Source of the DNA: Planctomycetota bacterium | Lineage (GTDB): Bacteria > Planctomycetota > Planctomycetia > Pirellulales > PLA5 | NCBI GenBank assembly: GCA_003576845.1 | Contig: QEVJ01000009.1 | Span: 1 to 64,000, forward strand | DNA: 64,000 bases | Reading direction: 5' to 3' | In this document: positions 53,037 to 63,200 of the stretch, piece by piece | Layout of the letters: every line of letters begins with the position of its first letter | How positions within the stretch are numbered: the stretch's first letter is position 1 | Position numbers and translations under genes: made by a program | Notes under the pieces: generated by a model | What the model saw: only the letters and a program-made list of their open reading frames with translations | Told to the model about the DNA's origin: nothing | Database searches by the model: none

Positions 53037-56000
53037 CTACTTGGCCGCCTGATCGGTTGCCGCGGGCGGCGGGCCGAATTCGGCCAGGCCCTGCTGTTTT
53101 TCGCCGAGTTCCTTCTGCACCAACTTCATGAGCCGGTCGTATTTGGCCTTGAGTTCCGGACCGCCCATCGTGGGAAACTGCCGGTAGATTGCCATCGTGG
53201 CCTTCTTGGCGTTATTGAGGTAGATGTTCTTCGTGCTCTCTTTCTCGGTCACGCGGCCCAGCTCGTAGTAGCACACGGCCATCTGGTAGCGCGACTCGTG
53301 GAACGTGTCGATGTACTTGGCGTTCTTGAGCGTGACCTTCGAGATTTGCGTCCAGCCCCAGATTTTCGGTTTCTCGCCCGAGGGCGCTCCCGGCCGGCCG
53401 CCGCTGAGGGCGTATTTGTAGTATTTCGAGTCCTCGCGGCCCATCTGCTGATAGGCCATTGCGGCGTCGACCTGGACGCTGAGCATGTACGGCTTGGCGC
53501 CGAGGATCGCTTCGTACATGTCGAGGGCCGTGTCGAACTGGCCCGTGCGGCTGGCGCACTTGGCGAGCACCGCCCGCACGGCGAGCATCTTCATTTCGTC
53601 CGGCGCGGGATCGAGCTTCTTCTCGTCGGCGAGCGAGACGATCTTTTCGCCGGTCTTTACCGCTTCGGCGTAATAGCCCTTGGCCTGGGCGGATAGCGGT
53701 TTGCCTTCGTCGGTGAAGCCTTCGGCGAGACCTTCGAACGATTTGAGCACGTAGGCGAGCGTGTCGTACTTGTTCGCATTGCCGCCGTCGCGCATTTTGG
53801 CGAGGAACTTGGAATAGCCCGAGGCGATGCTCTGCTTTTGCGCTTCGGGCGCGGCGGCGAGTTGCTTCTTGAGCTCCAGGGCCATCCGCGTGTAGGAAAA
53901 GAGCAGGGCTTCGGTGTCGACCAGCTTTTCGAGCTTGCCGATCGTCTTTTCGGCCTTGGCCATGACTTCCGGATTGTCGCCGATCGAACCGATGTACGCC
54001 CGCAGCGCCAAGTTATACGTGGCGATGGCAAAATCGGGATGCTTGAAGTTTGGCTCTTGGACGAGCGGGCTGTTGGCTTCGAGCAGCGTGAGCGGCCCGT
54101 ATTTGGCGTGTTCGACGAGCGGGATCGCCTTCGCTTGCTTGGCGTCGTCGATATAGATTTGGGCGAGCGTGTAGGCGGCGTTGACGAGGTTCGGCGTCAC
54201 CGCGCCTTGGTCCTCCATCTGCTTGATGCTGCCCTCGATCAGGGCCTGGGCCTTGGCCATGAGGGCCTCGAGTTCGGCATCGGCGGGGCGTTCGCCGTCG
54301 GGGAGCCGCTTTTTGGTGAAGTATTCCCGAGACAGGGCCTGGCCGAGCGACATCATCGCGGCGGCCTTCTTGGGAAACTCGTCGGCCACCTTATTCAGAT
54401 GTTCCTCGGCCTTGGCGTAGTCGCCCTGTTCGATGTAGATGTTGGCGATCAGGACGTTCGTGTCGTTGGCGGTTTCCTTGTCGGTCCAGGTGGTAAGAAT
54501 CAGCCGGGCGACGCCGGCCATGCGGGCCAGCTCGAACTTGTTGTCTTCCTTTTTCTGAGTCCGCAGGCCGTTGAGCTTCGACCAGCTTGCCAGGGCGATC
54601 TTGGCGGCGTTGCGTCCGCCGGGGCTTTGCGGATAGCGCCGCAGCAGGAACTCGCCGATCGCGGCGGCTTCGTAAAGCTTGTCCTGCTGGTAGTAGATCA
54701 AGCAGAGGTTGAACCGGACCGTGTTGACGTCGTCGAGCTTGTCGGTGGGCCGAGCGAGCGAGAGGGCGAGGCGATACAAGTCGATCACCTGCGGCTGCAT
54801 CTCGGTGATCGCCTTTTCGGCCGCGGCCAATTCGTCCTTAATGCGTTTGATCTCCTCCGGCGGGTTGTTGGGCAATGCCAGGTCTTCTTTGAGCTTGTCC
54901 AACAGGAACATCTTGGAGGGGAGCGAGCCGAACAGGTCGTCGCCGCGCTGTTTGGCCTCGGCAAACGTCTTCGGCTCTTCGCGATTCTTCGACTCTTGCC
55001 CCGCGAGGCGATCGAGCAGTTCCTGGCCCTTGGTGCGATAGGGATTAGGGTTCGCCGCGACGGGGCGGACGATGCTGATGGCGTCCGAGATCAACTGTTG
55101 GCGCATCGCGGGGTTCACCGCGGCGGACTCTTCCTTCGTGGCCTTCGGGTTCGTGGCTTTCTTGACGATCTCTTCCTTCGAGCGGGCGACGAAATATCGC
55201 AGCGCGAGCCAGTCGTGATCTTTCAACTCGTTGGGGCGGGCTTGGATGAGCCACTCGCCCCCGCGCTCCGATGCCGACTCCGCCTTGTTCACCTTGGGGT
55301 CGATCCACACTTCGCAGGCGTAGACGAACGCCTTCGTCTTCAGATCGCGAAAGATGTCCGGGTCGGCCGGCGCGCCCAAGCATTCGTCGTAGAGCGTGGC
55401 GGCCTGCTTGACGTCGCCCATGTCCTGGTAGCAGCGGCCTTCGCTGAGCCGGGCCTTCATCGAGCCGTAATAGTAGAGCTTCTGGTAGTCGGTGTAGATT
55501 TTGTTGAAGCCGGCCGCGGCCTTCTTGAGTTGGGCCGTGTGTTCGTTGCTGCCGACGGCGTGGAGCCTGGCTCGCAAGTATTCGACCTGGCCGCCCTGCA
55601 ACCGCGACCAGACCACGTCGAACAGCGCGGCGTTGTGCTCGCCTTCCTTGTCCTTGTCTTTCTTGGGGTCGAAGCCCTTGAACTTGGCGAACGCCGCGTC
55701 GGCTTCCTTCATTTGCTCGTCGACGATCTTTTGGGCTTCGTCGAAGAACGCCTTGGCTTCGCCGAGCAGCTTCGCTTTGTCGGCGCCGGGCGTGGCGGCG
55801 CGATCGATGCGGCTCAAGGCCCGAATCACGTTGAGCTCGGTCAAGCGGTTGCGGGCGTCGTTGACCCGCGGCTTGCCGGCGTTGGCCTTGATGAAGTTCG
55901 TGAATTCGGCGATGGCGCGGTTGAAGTAGTCGTCGCGGGTCCGCTCGATTCGCTGGACCTGGGCCAGGTCGATCAGCGTCGAGCCGAGCTCGTAGGGCAA

Positions 56001-56204
56001 GTTCGCTTTGAACTCGTCGTCGAACGCCTTGCTGGTCTTGGCCTTTTCGAGGTATTCGAGCGCGATGTCGTGATAGCCGGCCTGGCGGAGCGCTTTGAGA
56101 AACTCGGCGGCGGGTTCGCCGGCCGCCGCGGGCACGGAAAGCGACGCGAACGCCGCCAGGAGCGGGAAACCTATGGCAATACGCCAAGCGCGGGCGGTCT
56201 TCAT
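53037..56204 (-). CDS. Giant exported TPR protein
   Basis: A 1055-residue periplasmic protein (signal peptide about 1-28, PAAAGEP). It is helical throughout with many TPR-like pairs (DIALEYLEKAKTSKAF, YAKAEEHLNKVADEFPKKAAAMMSLGQAL, FDTALDMYEAILGAKPYMLSVQVDAAMAYQQMG), giving a long solenoid that could wrap or bind a partner. Few cysteines and no enzymatic motif. It is the second gene of the series (sigma, VWA, this, TPR-341, ExbB, ExbD, ExbD). A role as envelope scaffold for the ExbB/ExbD motor is inferred from location alone. Confidence 0.85.
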   Translation of the reverse strand: MKTARAWRIAIGFPLLAAFASLSVPAAAGEPAAEFLKALRQAGYHDIALEYLEKAKTSKAFDDEFKANLPYELGSTLIDLAQVQRIERTRDDYFNRAIAEFTNFIKANAGKPRVNDARNRLTELNVIRALSRIDRAATPGADKAKLLGEAKAFFDEAQKIVDEQMKEADAAFAKFKGFDPKKDKDKEGEHNAALFDVVWSRLQGGQVEYLRARLHAVGSNEHTAQLKKAAAGFNKIYTDYQKLYYYGSMKARLSEGRCYQDMGDVKQAATLYDECLGAPADPDIFRDLKTKAFVYACEVWIDPKVNKAESASERGGEWLIQARPNELKDHDWLALRYFVARSKEEIVKKATNPKATKEESAAVNPAMRQQLISDAISIVRPVAANPNPYRTKGQELLDRLAGQESKNREEPKTFAEAKQRGDDLFGSLPSKMFLLDKLKEDLALPNNPPEEIKRIKDELAAAEKAITEMQPQVIDLYRLALSLARPTDKLDDVNTVRFNLCLIYYQQDKLYEAAAIGEFLLRRYPQSPGGRNAAKIALASWSKLNGLRTQKKEDNKFELARMAGVARLILTTWTDKETANDTNVLIANIYIEQGDYAKAEEHLNKVADEFPKKAAAMMSLGQALSREYFTKKRLPDGERPADAELEALMAKAQALIEGSIKQMEDQGAVTPNLVNAAYTLAQIYIDDAKQAKAIPLVEHAKYGPLTLLEANSPLVQEPNFKHPDFAIATYNLALRAYIGSIGDNPEVMAKAEKTIGKLEKLVDTEALLFSYTRMALELKKQLAAAPEAQKQSIASGYSKFLAKMRDGGNANKYDTLAYVLKSFEGLAEGFTDEGKPLSAQAKGYYAEAVKTGEKIVSLADEKKLDPAPDEMKMLAVRAVLAKCASRTGQFDTALDMYEAILGAKPYMLSVQVDAAMAYQQMGREDSKYYKYALSGGRPGAPSGEKPKIWGWTQISKVTLKNAKYIDTFHESRYQMAVCYYELGRVTEKESTKNIYLNNAKKATMAIYRQFPTMGGPELKAKYDRLMKLVQKELGEKQQGLAEFGPPPAATDQAAK

Positions 56205-56354
56205 GTTCCTGTTCCTTACGGTGACTTGGCCGGCGGGTCCCTACGCGCGCGGCTACCGTCGAGTAGAAGTGTCCATTCCAGTATAAACGATAGGAAGTCG
56301 ATTTCGACCCGGCAAGCACCTGGAAAACGGGTATCTCATCCGGTCAATTTTGCG

Positions 56355-58616
56355 CTACGGTGAACTGCGCCCCAGGCCGCTTTGCCGCGCCAGGTCGATC
56401 AACTCGACCAGGGCGCGGAACTCGGTCTGCTCGCGGAGCCGCGGATGGACTGCCCGAGCGACTTCCAGGGTGCGGTCGAGCGAATGTTCGCCGGAGGGCG
56501 CGGCGGCGCGGGCGCCGCGGAGGATTTCGGCCGCTTCGGCGGCGACGGCCGCGGCTTGCAGCGAGATCGACGACTCGGCCAGCGAGTTGGCGAACTGCAC
56601 GCGGCTGATCGGCTGCGTGAGCAGTTGCGGCTTGGGGGACGCGGAGTCGGTCCATTCGAGTTCGGCGACGCCCACGTCGTTCGTGCCGTCGTCGCGGAGG
56701 ATTACCTCGAAGAGGACGACGGCCGATTCGCCGCTGTGGAGCGAGATCTTGGCCGGCGCGGTCGGCAGGCCGAGCGTCGCCTCGTGGCCGACGAGCCGAT
56801 ACGCTGCGACGGACCGCGGATTGAACCGCACGGACAGCTCGACGTCGGTGGCGATGACCGTCGAGCGCGCGAACAGTGCTTCGTCGAGCGCGCGGCTCGC
56901 TCCGGGGACGGACGCGACGCGCGAGAGCTTGGCATGGGCCGCTTCGGCGAGGCTCGCGAGGTCGGCGTCCGTTGAGGCGGATTGCGACACGTCGACGATC
57001 GAGACGGCGATGCCGTCGGCCGCGGCGGCCGCCAAAGCGCGGCGGCATTCGGAGCGCTGCACCGGCGAGACGAACGTCGGCGCGTCGGCGAACACGACCA
57101 ATTGCCGTCGCGACGACGATCGGGATTCATCGGCGGTCGTCTTGCGGGCGACTGCCGACGCGCGGACGAGGACGCTCGGCAACGTCGCGGTCGGTTCGAC
57201 GGATAGTTCGGCGATCGCCCGCCGCAGCAGCGGATTGCTCGGCGCGACGCGGTCGACCAGCACGCGTTCGGTCGAACCGGCGGCGACCAGCGACACGCGG
57301 TCTTCCGGCCGCAGGCGATCGACCACGTCGCGGAGCGCCTGGCGAACGATCTGGAGCCGGCCGAGCGACGCCATTCGCCGCGACACGTCGACGGCGATCG
57401 TCAACTCGACGGGCGGACGGCTCGATGACGCAAGCACTTTCGACTGTACGCCGATCTGGAGCAAACGGACGTTAGGCGCGGCAAAGGGCGAAGGGCCGGC
57501 CGCCGTGCGGATCGCGAGGGCGCCCACCGTCGGCGGTGGGAAGTCGTACCGCATCGCGGCGAGGAATTCTTCGGTCCGCACGCGCACGCTCGCCGACGAG
57601 AAAACGCTGGGCGTTTCCGGACGCGGCTGGCCGGCCCGGCGGGCGAGCTGTTCCTCGTGCAACCGCCAGCGGAGCGCGTCGAATGACCTCGTGCTACGAA
57701 CCAAGGGCGCGGCGGTCGATTCGAGCAGCGGATGGGCCGCCGGATCGACGAACGGATGCACGCCCAAACGGGCCAAGGTTATGCGGTCGTAGTTCGGCGC
57801 TGTCGGCGGCGACACGCCGTGCGCGGCGATGGGGCGGGCCGCTTCGAGCGGCGGCAAATCGAGCGCGTGCGGCGCGGCGCCTTGCAGCGTGCCGCGGCCG
57901 TCGTCCGTCGGCCAACTCGACGCGATCTCGAACGCCGACGGCCGGCGAAGCTGCCGATCGACGCTCGCGACGAGATCGCGGATGGTCGCATCCGCCGATG
58001 CGGTTCCACTGCCCCAGAGATCGGCATCCGCGAGCACGTCGACGGGCGCGGCGGGCGACAAGACCGCGGGGTCGAGCAACTCTTCGTCGGGAATTGCAAA
58101 CGGATCGCCATCGCCTTGGGGCAACTCGGGAGCGTTTTGGGCGAGGTTGGCCGCGTCCGGCGCGAGCGTGCCCGAGAATTGATCGAGCAACGCGAAGTAC
58201 GCCACGCCCACCGCGATCATTGCCGCGGCCGCGACGGAAAGCTGCCGCAGCACGGAAAGCCTCGCCGACCTGCGCACGGCGACCGCCGCACTGGGAACGA
58301 GCGTGCCGGGGACGGGAACGTCGCGAATCGCTTCGTCGAGCAAGTCGTCGTCTGGAATCTGGGCAAGGCTCGCGAGCAAGCCGTCCGGCAGCGGCACCTC
58401 GTTGATCCGGCGGTCGAGCGGTTCGTCGTCGACTATCGAACTCAGTCGCGCGAGCAGGCCGTCGGGCAAGTCGACCGCAGCAATCTGCTCGTCGAGCGCG
58501 TCGTCCGCGCCGTTCTCGGCGATCTTGCGGAGCCGAGCCAACAGCCCATCGGGCACGCGGACGCGGCGCAGCTCACCGTCGATCCAGCGGTTCGGGTTGT
58601 TGGATGAATCGGACAT
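56355..58616 (-). CDS. YfbK-like VWA membrane protein, putative anti-sigma partner
   Basis: A 753-residue protein. The cytoplasmic N-terminus holds three near-copies of a ~27-residue unit centred on PDGLLARL (22-29), PDGLLARL (51-58) and PDGLLASL (77-84), with a fourth degenerate unit (VPVPGTLVP). A transmembrane helix (about 128-145) leads to the periplasmic part with a VWA fold from about residue 385 (ELTIAVDVSRRMASLGRLQIVRQALRDVVDRL). The metal-site motif DxSxS reads DVSRR, so metal binding may be impaired. The C-terminal region resembles YfbK. It follows the ECF sigma gene by 90 bases, which suggests that the N-terminal repeats bind and hold that sigma factor. This is inferred. Confidence 0.78.
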   Translation of the reverse strand: MSDSSNNPNRWIDGELRRVRVPDGLLARLRKIAENGADDALDEQIAAVDLPDGLLARLSSIVDDEPLDRRINEVPLPDGLLASLAQIPDDDLLDEAIRDVPVPGTLVPSAAVAVRRSARLSVLRQLSVAAAAMIAVGVAYFALLDQFSGTLAPDAANLAQNAPELPQGDGDPFAIPDEELLDPAVLSPAAPVDVLADADLWGSGTASADATIRDLVASVDRQLRRPSAFEIASSWPTDDGRGTLQGAAPHALDLPPLEAARPIAAHGVSPPTAPNYDRITLARLGVHPFVDPAAHPLLESTAAPLVRSTRSFDALRWRLHEEQLARRAGQPRPETPSVFSSASVRVRTEEFLAAMRYDFPPPTVGALAIRTAAGPSPFAAPNVRLLQIGVQSKVLASSSRPPVELTIAVDVSRRMASLGRLQIVRQALRDVVDRLRPEDRVSLVAAGSTERVLVDRVAPSNPLLRRAIAELSVEPTATLPSVLVRASAVARKTTADESRSSSRRQLVVFADAPTFVSPVQRSECRRALAAAAADGIAVSIVDVSQSASTDADLASLAEAAHAKLSRVASVPGASRALDEALFARSTVIATDVELSVRFNPRSVAAYRLVGHEATLGLPTAPAKISLHSGESAVVLFEVILRDDGTNDVGVAELEWTDSASPKPQLLTQPISRVQFANSLAESSISLQAAAVAAEAAEILRGARAAAPSGEHSLDRTLEVARAVHPRLREQTEFRALVELIDLARQSGLGRSSP

Positions 58617-58706
58617 GGGACGGCAGGAGAAAGCGGTTCGGTCGAAAAACGAAACGCATCGCGACGCCGCAACGGGCGTGCGCCGGCATTTCGGGTCGTG
58701 TTTTCG

Positions 58707-59210
58707 TTAGGTCGTGCGGGTGGCCGCCAGGAGGAACTCGCGAAGTCGGCTGCGAGCACGGCTCACGCGAGAAAGCACGGTGCCCAGGGGGACACCGAGC
58801 AGGTCGGCGGCTTCTTGGTGGGTCAGTTCCGTGACCACGACGAGCAACAATGTTTCTCGCAGGTCGTGGGGCAACTGGTTCAGGGCATGTTGCATTTCGT
58901 CGGTAAAGGTTTGGCCTGCCGGATCGGCGCCGTCGACGCTGACTTCCAGCGGCGCCTCGCCGCTCAGCACGGCGGGGGCCGGTTTGCGTCGCCAGCGGTC
59001 GATCGCCCGACGCCGCAGAATCGAAGCCAGCCAGGCGCGTTCGCTCCTGTCGGGCTGATAGGTGCGGCGGCTTTTCCAGGCGGAACGATACGCCTCCTGC
59101 ACCAAGTCCTCCGCCTCGTGCCGATCGCCCACCATGCGGTAAGCCATGCGGTACAAGGCGGGTCCATGGTCAGCGACGAACCGATGAAACTCCGCTTGGT
59201 TCAAAGCCAA
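58707..59210 (-). CDS. ECF-type RNA polymerase sigma factor
   Basis: A 167-residue sigma-70 factor with only regions 2 and 4. Region 2: YRMAYRMVGDRHEAEDLVQEAYRSAWKSRRTYQPDRS (about 19-57) and WLASILRRRAIDRWRRK. Region 4: LNQLPHDLRETLLLVVVTELTHQEAADLLGVPLGTVLSRVSRARSRLREFL (about 113-160), the helix-turn-helix that reads the -35 element. It starts at the ATG at 59210 and heads the minus-strand series with the VWA, TPR and Exb genes, so it probably controls that set in response to an envelope signal. Confidence 0.9.
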   Translation of the reverse strand: MALNQAEFHRFVADHGPALYRMAYRMVGDRHEAEDLVQEAYRSAWKSRRTYQPDRSERAWLASILRRRAIDRWRRKPAPAVLSGEAPLEVSVDGADPAGQTFTDEMQHALNQLPHDLRETLLLVVVTELTHQEAADLLGVPLGTVLSRVSRARSRLREFLLAATRTT

Positions 59211-59541
59211 AGGCCATAGCTCCGCGGTGGGGATTGGCTCCCCGGTTGTGCCTCAGATCTCGTCCCCGAACAATGACTTCATCGCGCGGATTGCCGGGAC
59301 TTATTCCCGAGCGGATCTACGCCGGCGAAAGATGGGCAGAGCGATAGCGCAAGTCGTTGCCGTTTCTTATGATACGACCGATCGGGCGGCCGATCAACCG
59401 TTCCGGGGACCGGCGAAGTGTCCGCAGCCGAGAGGTTCCGCCGAGTAGATCGCCCGTTGTTGCGCCGCTCTGCCGCCGATATCTTGGCGATTCTGCCACG
59501 TCCGCGATGGACGCGGTGTTCTCGTCGAATAGGGCCGTCCC
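59211..59541. other. Divergent intergenic region upstream of the ECF sigma gene and the cyclo-ligase gene
   Basis: 331 bases with no gene and no repeat that I can support. It must contain the promoter of the sigma/VWA/TPR series (leftward), possibly autoregulated, and that of the cyclo-ligase (rightward). No clear -35/-10 pair was seen. Confidence 0.4.
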
Positions 59542-60174
59542 GTGAGCGAATCGTGCATTGACCAGACCGAGCGCGTTGACCCGAAGGCTGCCATTCGGCG
59601 GGCGGCTTACGATGCGCGGAATGCGCAGCCGGACAAGGATCGGGTGAGCGAATTGGCGATCGCGCGGTTCTTGGAGTTGCCGGAGTACGCGCGGGCGGGG
59701 ACGGCGATGTGGTATATCGACTGCCGGTCGGAGCTGCGGACTCGGCAGACGCTGCCGGCGGCGCTCGCGAGCGGCAAGCGGATCGTTGTGCCGTATTGCA
59801 CCGTCGACGAGCACGGGGCGAACAAGCTCGGATTGTGGCATTTGGAGAGTATGAACGAGCTGATCGTCGGCAAGTGGAAAATTCTCGAACCGCCGCGCGC
59901 GCGCTGGGGCGAGCCGGGTAAGGAAGTGCCGGTCACTGAACTAGATATCGTGATGGCGCCTGGGGTGGGCTTCAGCCGCGAAGGCGGGCGAATGGGCAAC
60001 GGGGAGGGGTATTACGACCGGCTGCTGGCGAACGTGCGGGAAGATTGTGCGCTCGTCGGACTGTGTTACGAGTGCCAGTTGTTCGACGATCTCGTGGTCG
60101 GCGAACACGACGTGTTCATGGACTACATCGTCACGGAGAGCGCGGTCTATCGCGGCCGCGGGCGGCGCGGTTAG
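59542..60174 (+). CDS. 5-formyltetrahydrofolate cyclo-ligase
   Basis: A 210-residue ATP-dependent enzyme converting 5-formyl- to 5,10-methenyltetrahydrofolate, salvaging folate. Conserved features: RRAAYDARNAQPDKDRVSE near the N-terminus, the substrate block ELDIVMAPGVGFSREGGRMGNGEGYYDRLL with the ATP-loop MGNGEGYYD, and a final VGEHDVFMDYIVTE. Length fits the family. It begins with GTG at 59542. It is monocistronic: the sigma gene is divergent and the giant surface protein is convergent. Confidence 0.92.
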   Translation: MSESCIDQTERVDPKAAIRRAAYDARNAQPDKDRVSELAIARFLELPEYARAGTAMWYIDCRSELRTRQTLPAALASGKRIVVPYCTVDEHGANKLGLWHLESMNELIVGKWKILEPPRARWGEPGKEVPVTELDIVMAPGVGFSREGGRMGNGEGYYDRLLANVREDCALVGLCYECQLFDDLVVGEHDVFMDYIVTESAVYRGRGRRG

Positions 60175-60238
60175 CGAGGAATTTGGGCCTCACTTCGTTC
60201 GCCCATCCTACAAAGGTGGTAGGCGCCGGCGATTCCGA

Positions 60239-63200
60239 TCAGCGTCGTGCTCGTGCTGACAACCGCGACGGGAGGGCCGCGAACGGCGTCACCGCGTCGA
60301 CGGTAGCTGCGAACGCTCGATCTGTGGCATCGAACCGGGCGCGAGACTCAGCGCGGATTGGCCGGTGCGATCGGTGGTTGGCTTTAAGCGCCGCGCCGGG
60401 AACGCCGGTCGTCTGGACGATCGCCCGATCGTTTGCCTTTGCGACGACGACGGCGGCGGCAGGCGCGGGCGGGGGCGATAGGGCGTTTCGCAGGGTAATG
60501 GCGTCATGCAGGCCGACGGCGCCGTTGCCGTCGAGGTCGCCCTCGGAGGCGAGGGCGTCGGCCGCTTTGCCGAAACTCGCGACGAGGAGCGCGAGGTCGC
60601 GGCGATCGACTTGTCCGTCGGCGTTGAGGTCGGAGTTCGATCCGGTCGGCTCGCGCACGTCGATCGTGACGGTCGCGACATTCGATTGCGAAAGTCCGTC
60701 GATGGCGCGGTATCTGAACGTGTCGATCCCGACGAAGCCGGGATTGGGCGTATACGTGAACCCGCCGTCGGGCAGGAGAGCGAGCGTGCCGTTCATCGGC
60801 GAGGCAATCAACGTCGCCGAAAGCACGTCGCCGTCGACATCGAGATCGTTGAGGAGCACGCCGCCGTCCCGCGGGCCGGCCAGCTCGACCTCGAGGAAGA
60901 GATCGAAGCTCATGTCGCTGCTGACTTGGCTGGACTGGTGGACCTCGACGGCGACGACGTTCCTTCCCGGTTGGAGCGTTTCGGGAGCGAGTTGAAACTC
61001 CTGAAACGCGTTTTCCTCGTCGCCGGCGACCGATCGTTGAGCAAACGTCTCGTAGCCGATGGACGTGGGTAGATTACTGAGCACGACGCGCTGTTCGTTG
61101 AGGTAGACCGCGGCGCCGTCGTCGCGGAGCAAACCCAATCGCACGGCCTGGATGCCTACCGTCGACGTCAGGAAGAGGTCGCGGCGGAAGTAGGTCGTGA
61201 TGTAGCGGTTGTTGAAGTCGTCGCCGAAGCGGACGACGGTTGTTTCGTCGCCGTCGCCATACCCGAATTGCGCATTGCCCGAAGCCCAGGCGGAATCGTC
61301 GAAGTTCGAGGACCGCCAGCCCGATCCTTGATTGGAACCGTCGTCCAGGTATCTCCATTGTGCCTCGGCAGGAATGAGCATTCGGCGTTCGAGCGGGGCG
61401 GCCAGGACGTCGAGGGGCGTGCCGGCTGTCGTAGTGAAAGCGTCGTCGAACGCGACGGGGGCGTCGGGCGACGGGGCAACGCGCACGGTGGCGGTCGCTC
61501 CTGCGGACTCGCCGTGGTTATCGGTTGCGCGGTAACGGAACTGGTCGTCGCCGTAAAAGTCGGGCGCAGGCACATAGCGAAAACCGCCGTCCGCATCGAG
61601 CGTCATCGCGCCATGGAGCGGCGGTTCAATCAGGGCCGCGGACACGAGGATGCCGCCGTCGTCCGTGTCGTTGCTGAGCACGCCGAATGCGGCCGAAACA
61701 TTCAGCACGTCGTCTTCGTCGACGTAGTAATCGTCGTCGACGGGCAGGGGGATGCTCGGGACTACGTCGATCGAGACGATCGCTACGTTCGACTCGCGGC
61801 CGGCCGTGTCGCGAACGGTGTAGGTGAACGTGTCTTCGCCGGCAAACGACGCCGCGGGTGTGTATGCGACCTGTCCGTTGCCAGCGATCGTCACGCTGCC
61901 TTGCGTCGGTCCGGCAATGACCGTTACCGTCGCGGGATCGATGGGTGCGCCGTCCGGCACGTCGTTCGCCAGGACATCGATCGGAAGAGGTTGATCGACT
62001 TTGGTGAGCGCGGCGTCGTTGATTGCTTGCGGCGGCTCGTTGGTCGAAGCGACGGCGACGGTCACGGTGGCGACGTTCGAGCGGCGGCCGCTTGGCCCGC
62101 GGATCGTGGCGACCATTTCCACGTCCATGCTGATGTCGGAGCTGCTAAACGAGGACTGATGAATCTCGACCGCGACGACGTTTGTTCCCGGCCGGAACAA
62201 AGACGATAGCTCGGAGGTCAGCAGCCCGATCGTCTGGAAGCTTCCACCGTTGTGTGTGGTGGCGAGCGTCTGATACGTGATCGGTCCGGCGGGCAGCGAT
62301 TCGCGGGCGACTTCCAGACCGTTGAGATACACGACGATGCCGTCGTCGTAGTCGGCGGCAATACTCAGGTCTTGCACGGCGCTTGAGTCGTCCAAGTCAA
62401 ACGTGGTGCGGAAATAGGTCGTGATGTACTTGTTGCTGGCGTTTGGGCCGTAACCGACGGTGGTGGTCTGATTCGTGCCGTACCCGAGTTTGGCAGGACC
62501 GGACGCCCAGGCGGTGTCGTCGAAGTCGACGCTTCTCCAAGCGGTGCCTTGGTTCGTGCCGTTGTCCAGGTATTTCCAGGTCGAGCGCCGCGGTAGTAGG
62601 GCGAGCGTTGTTACGTCTCCGCCGACAGGGGCGGCGTCGCGGACGGTGTATTGGAAGCTGTCTTCACCAAAGAAGCCGGGATTTGCCCGATAGGTGATTT
62701 CGCCGGTGACCGGGTCAATCGTGGCCGTGCCGTTGGCGGGATGCTGCGCGAATTGCACGGACTCGGGTCGGAGCGGGAAATCGTTGGGCGGGACGCCTAT
62801 CTCGTCGTTCGCGAGAACGGCAATCGTAACCGGGGCCACACCCGTCGTTTGGGCATCGTCGTCGAATGCCGTCGGGCCCTCGCCTTGGACGGTTATCGTA
62901 ACCGTTGCCTCGTTCGACCAACGACCGGTGGGGCCGAGATCGGCGAGCAACTCCGGTTGAATTAACAAGTCGGAGCTTCCCAACGTGTCGTTGAGACCTT
63001 GAATCGCCAGGATGTTTGCACCCGCCCCGTCCTTGAGAACCAAACCCGCTGCGGCGAGGTCGACGACGAACTCGGTCTGGGCGATGGCCGCGGCCTCGTT
63101 CCGCGCGCCGCCGTTTGCTAACGAGTTCCACAATGCCGGCGTCGGCGCTCCGGCGCGCGCCACCTCGACCCCATTGATCCAGGCGACGAAACCGTCTTCG

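Noticed and set aside
53838-56363. 841-codon open frame on the plus strand opposite the giant TPR gene
   Set aside because: Repetitive Leu/Gly/Val/Arg composition that mirrors the GC-rich codon use of the real minus-strand gene, no start context or domain; an antisense shadow.
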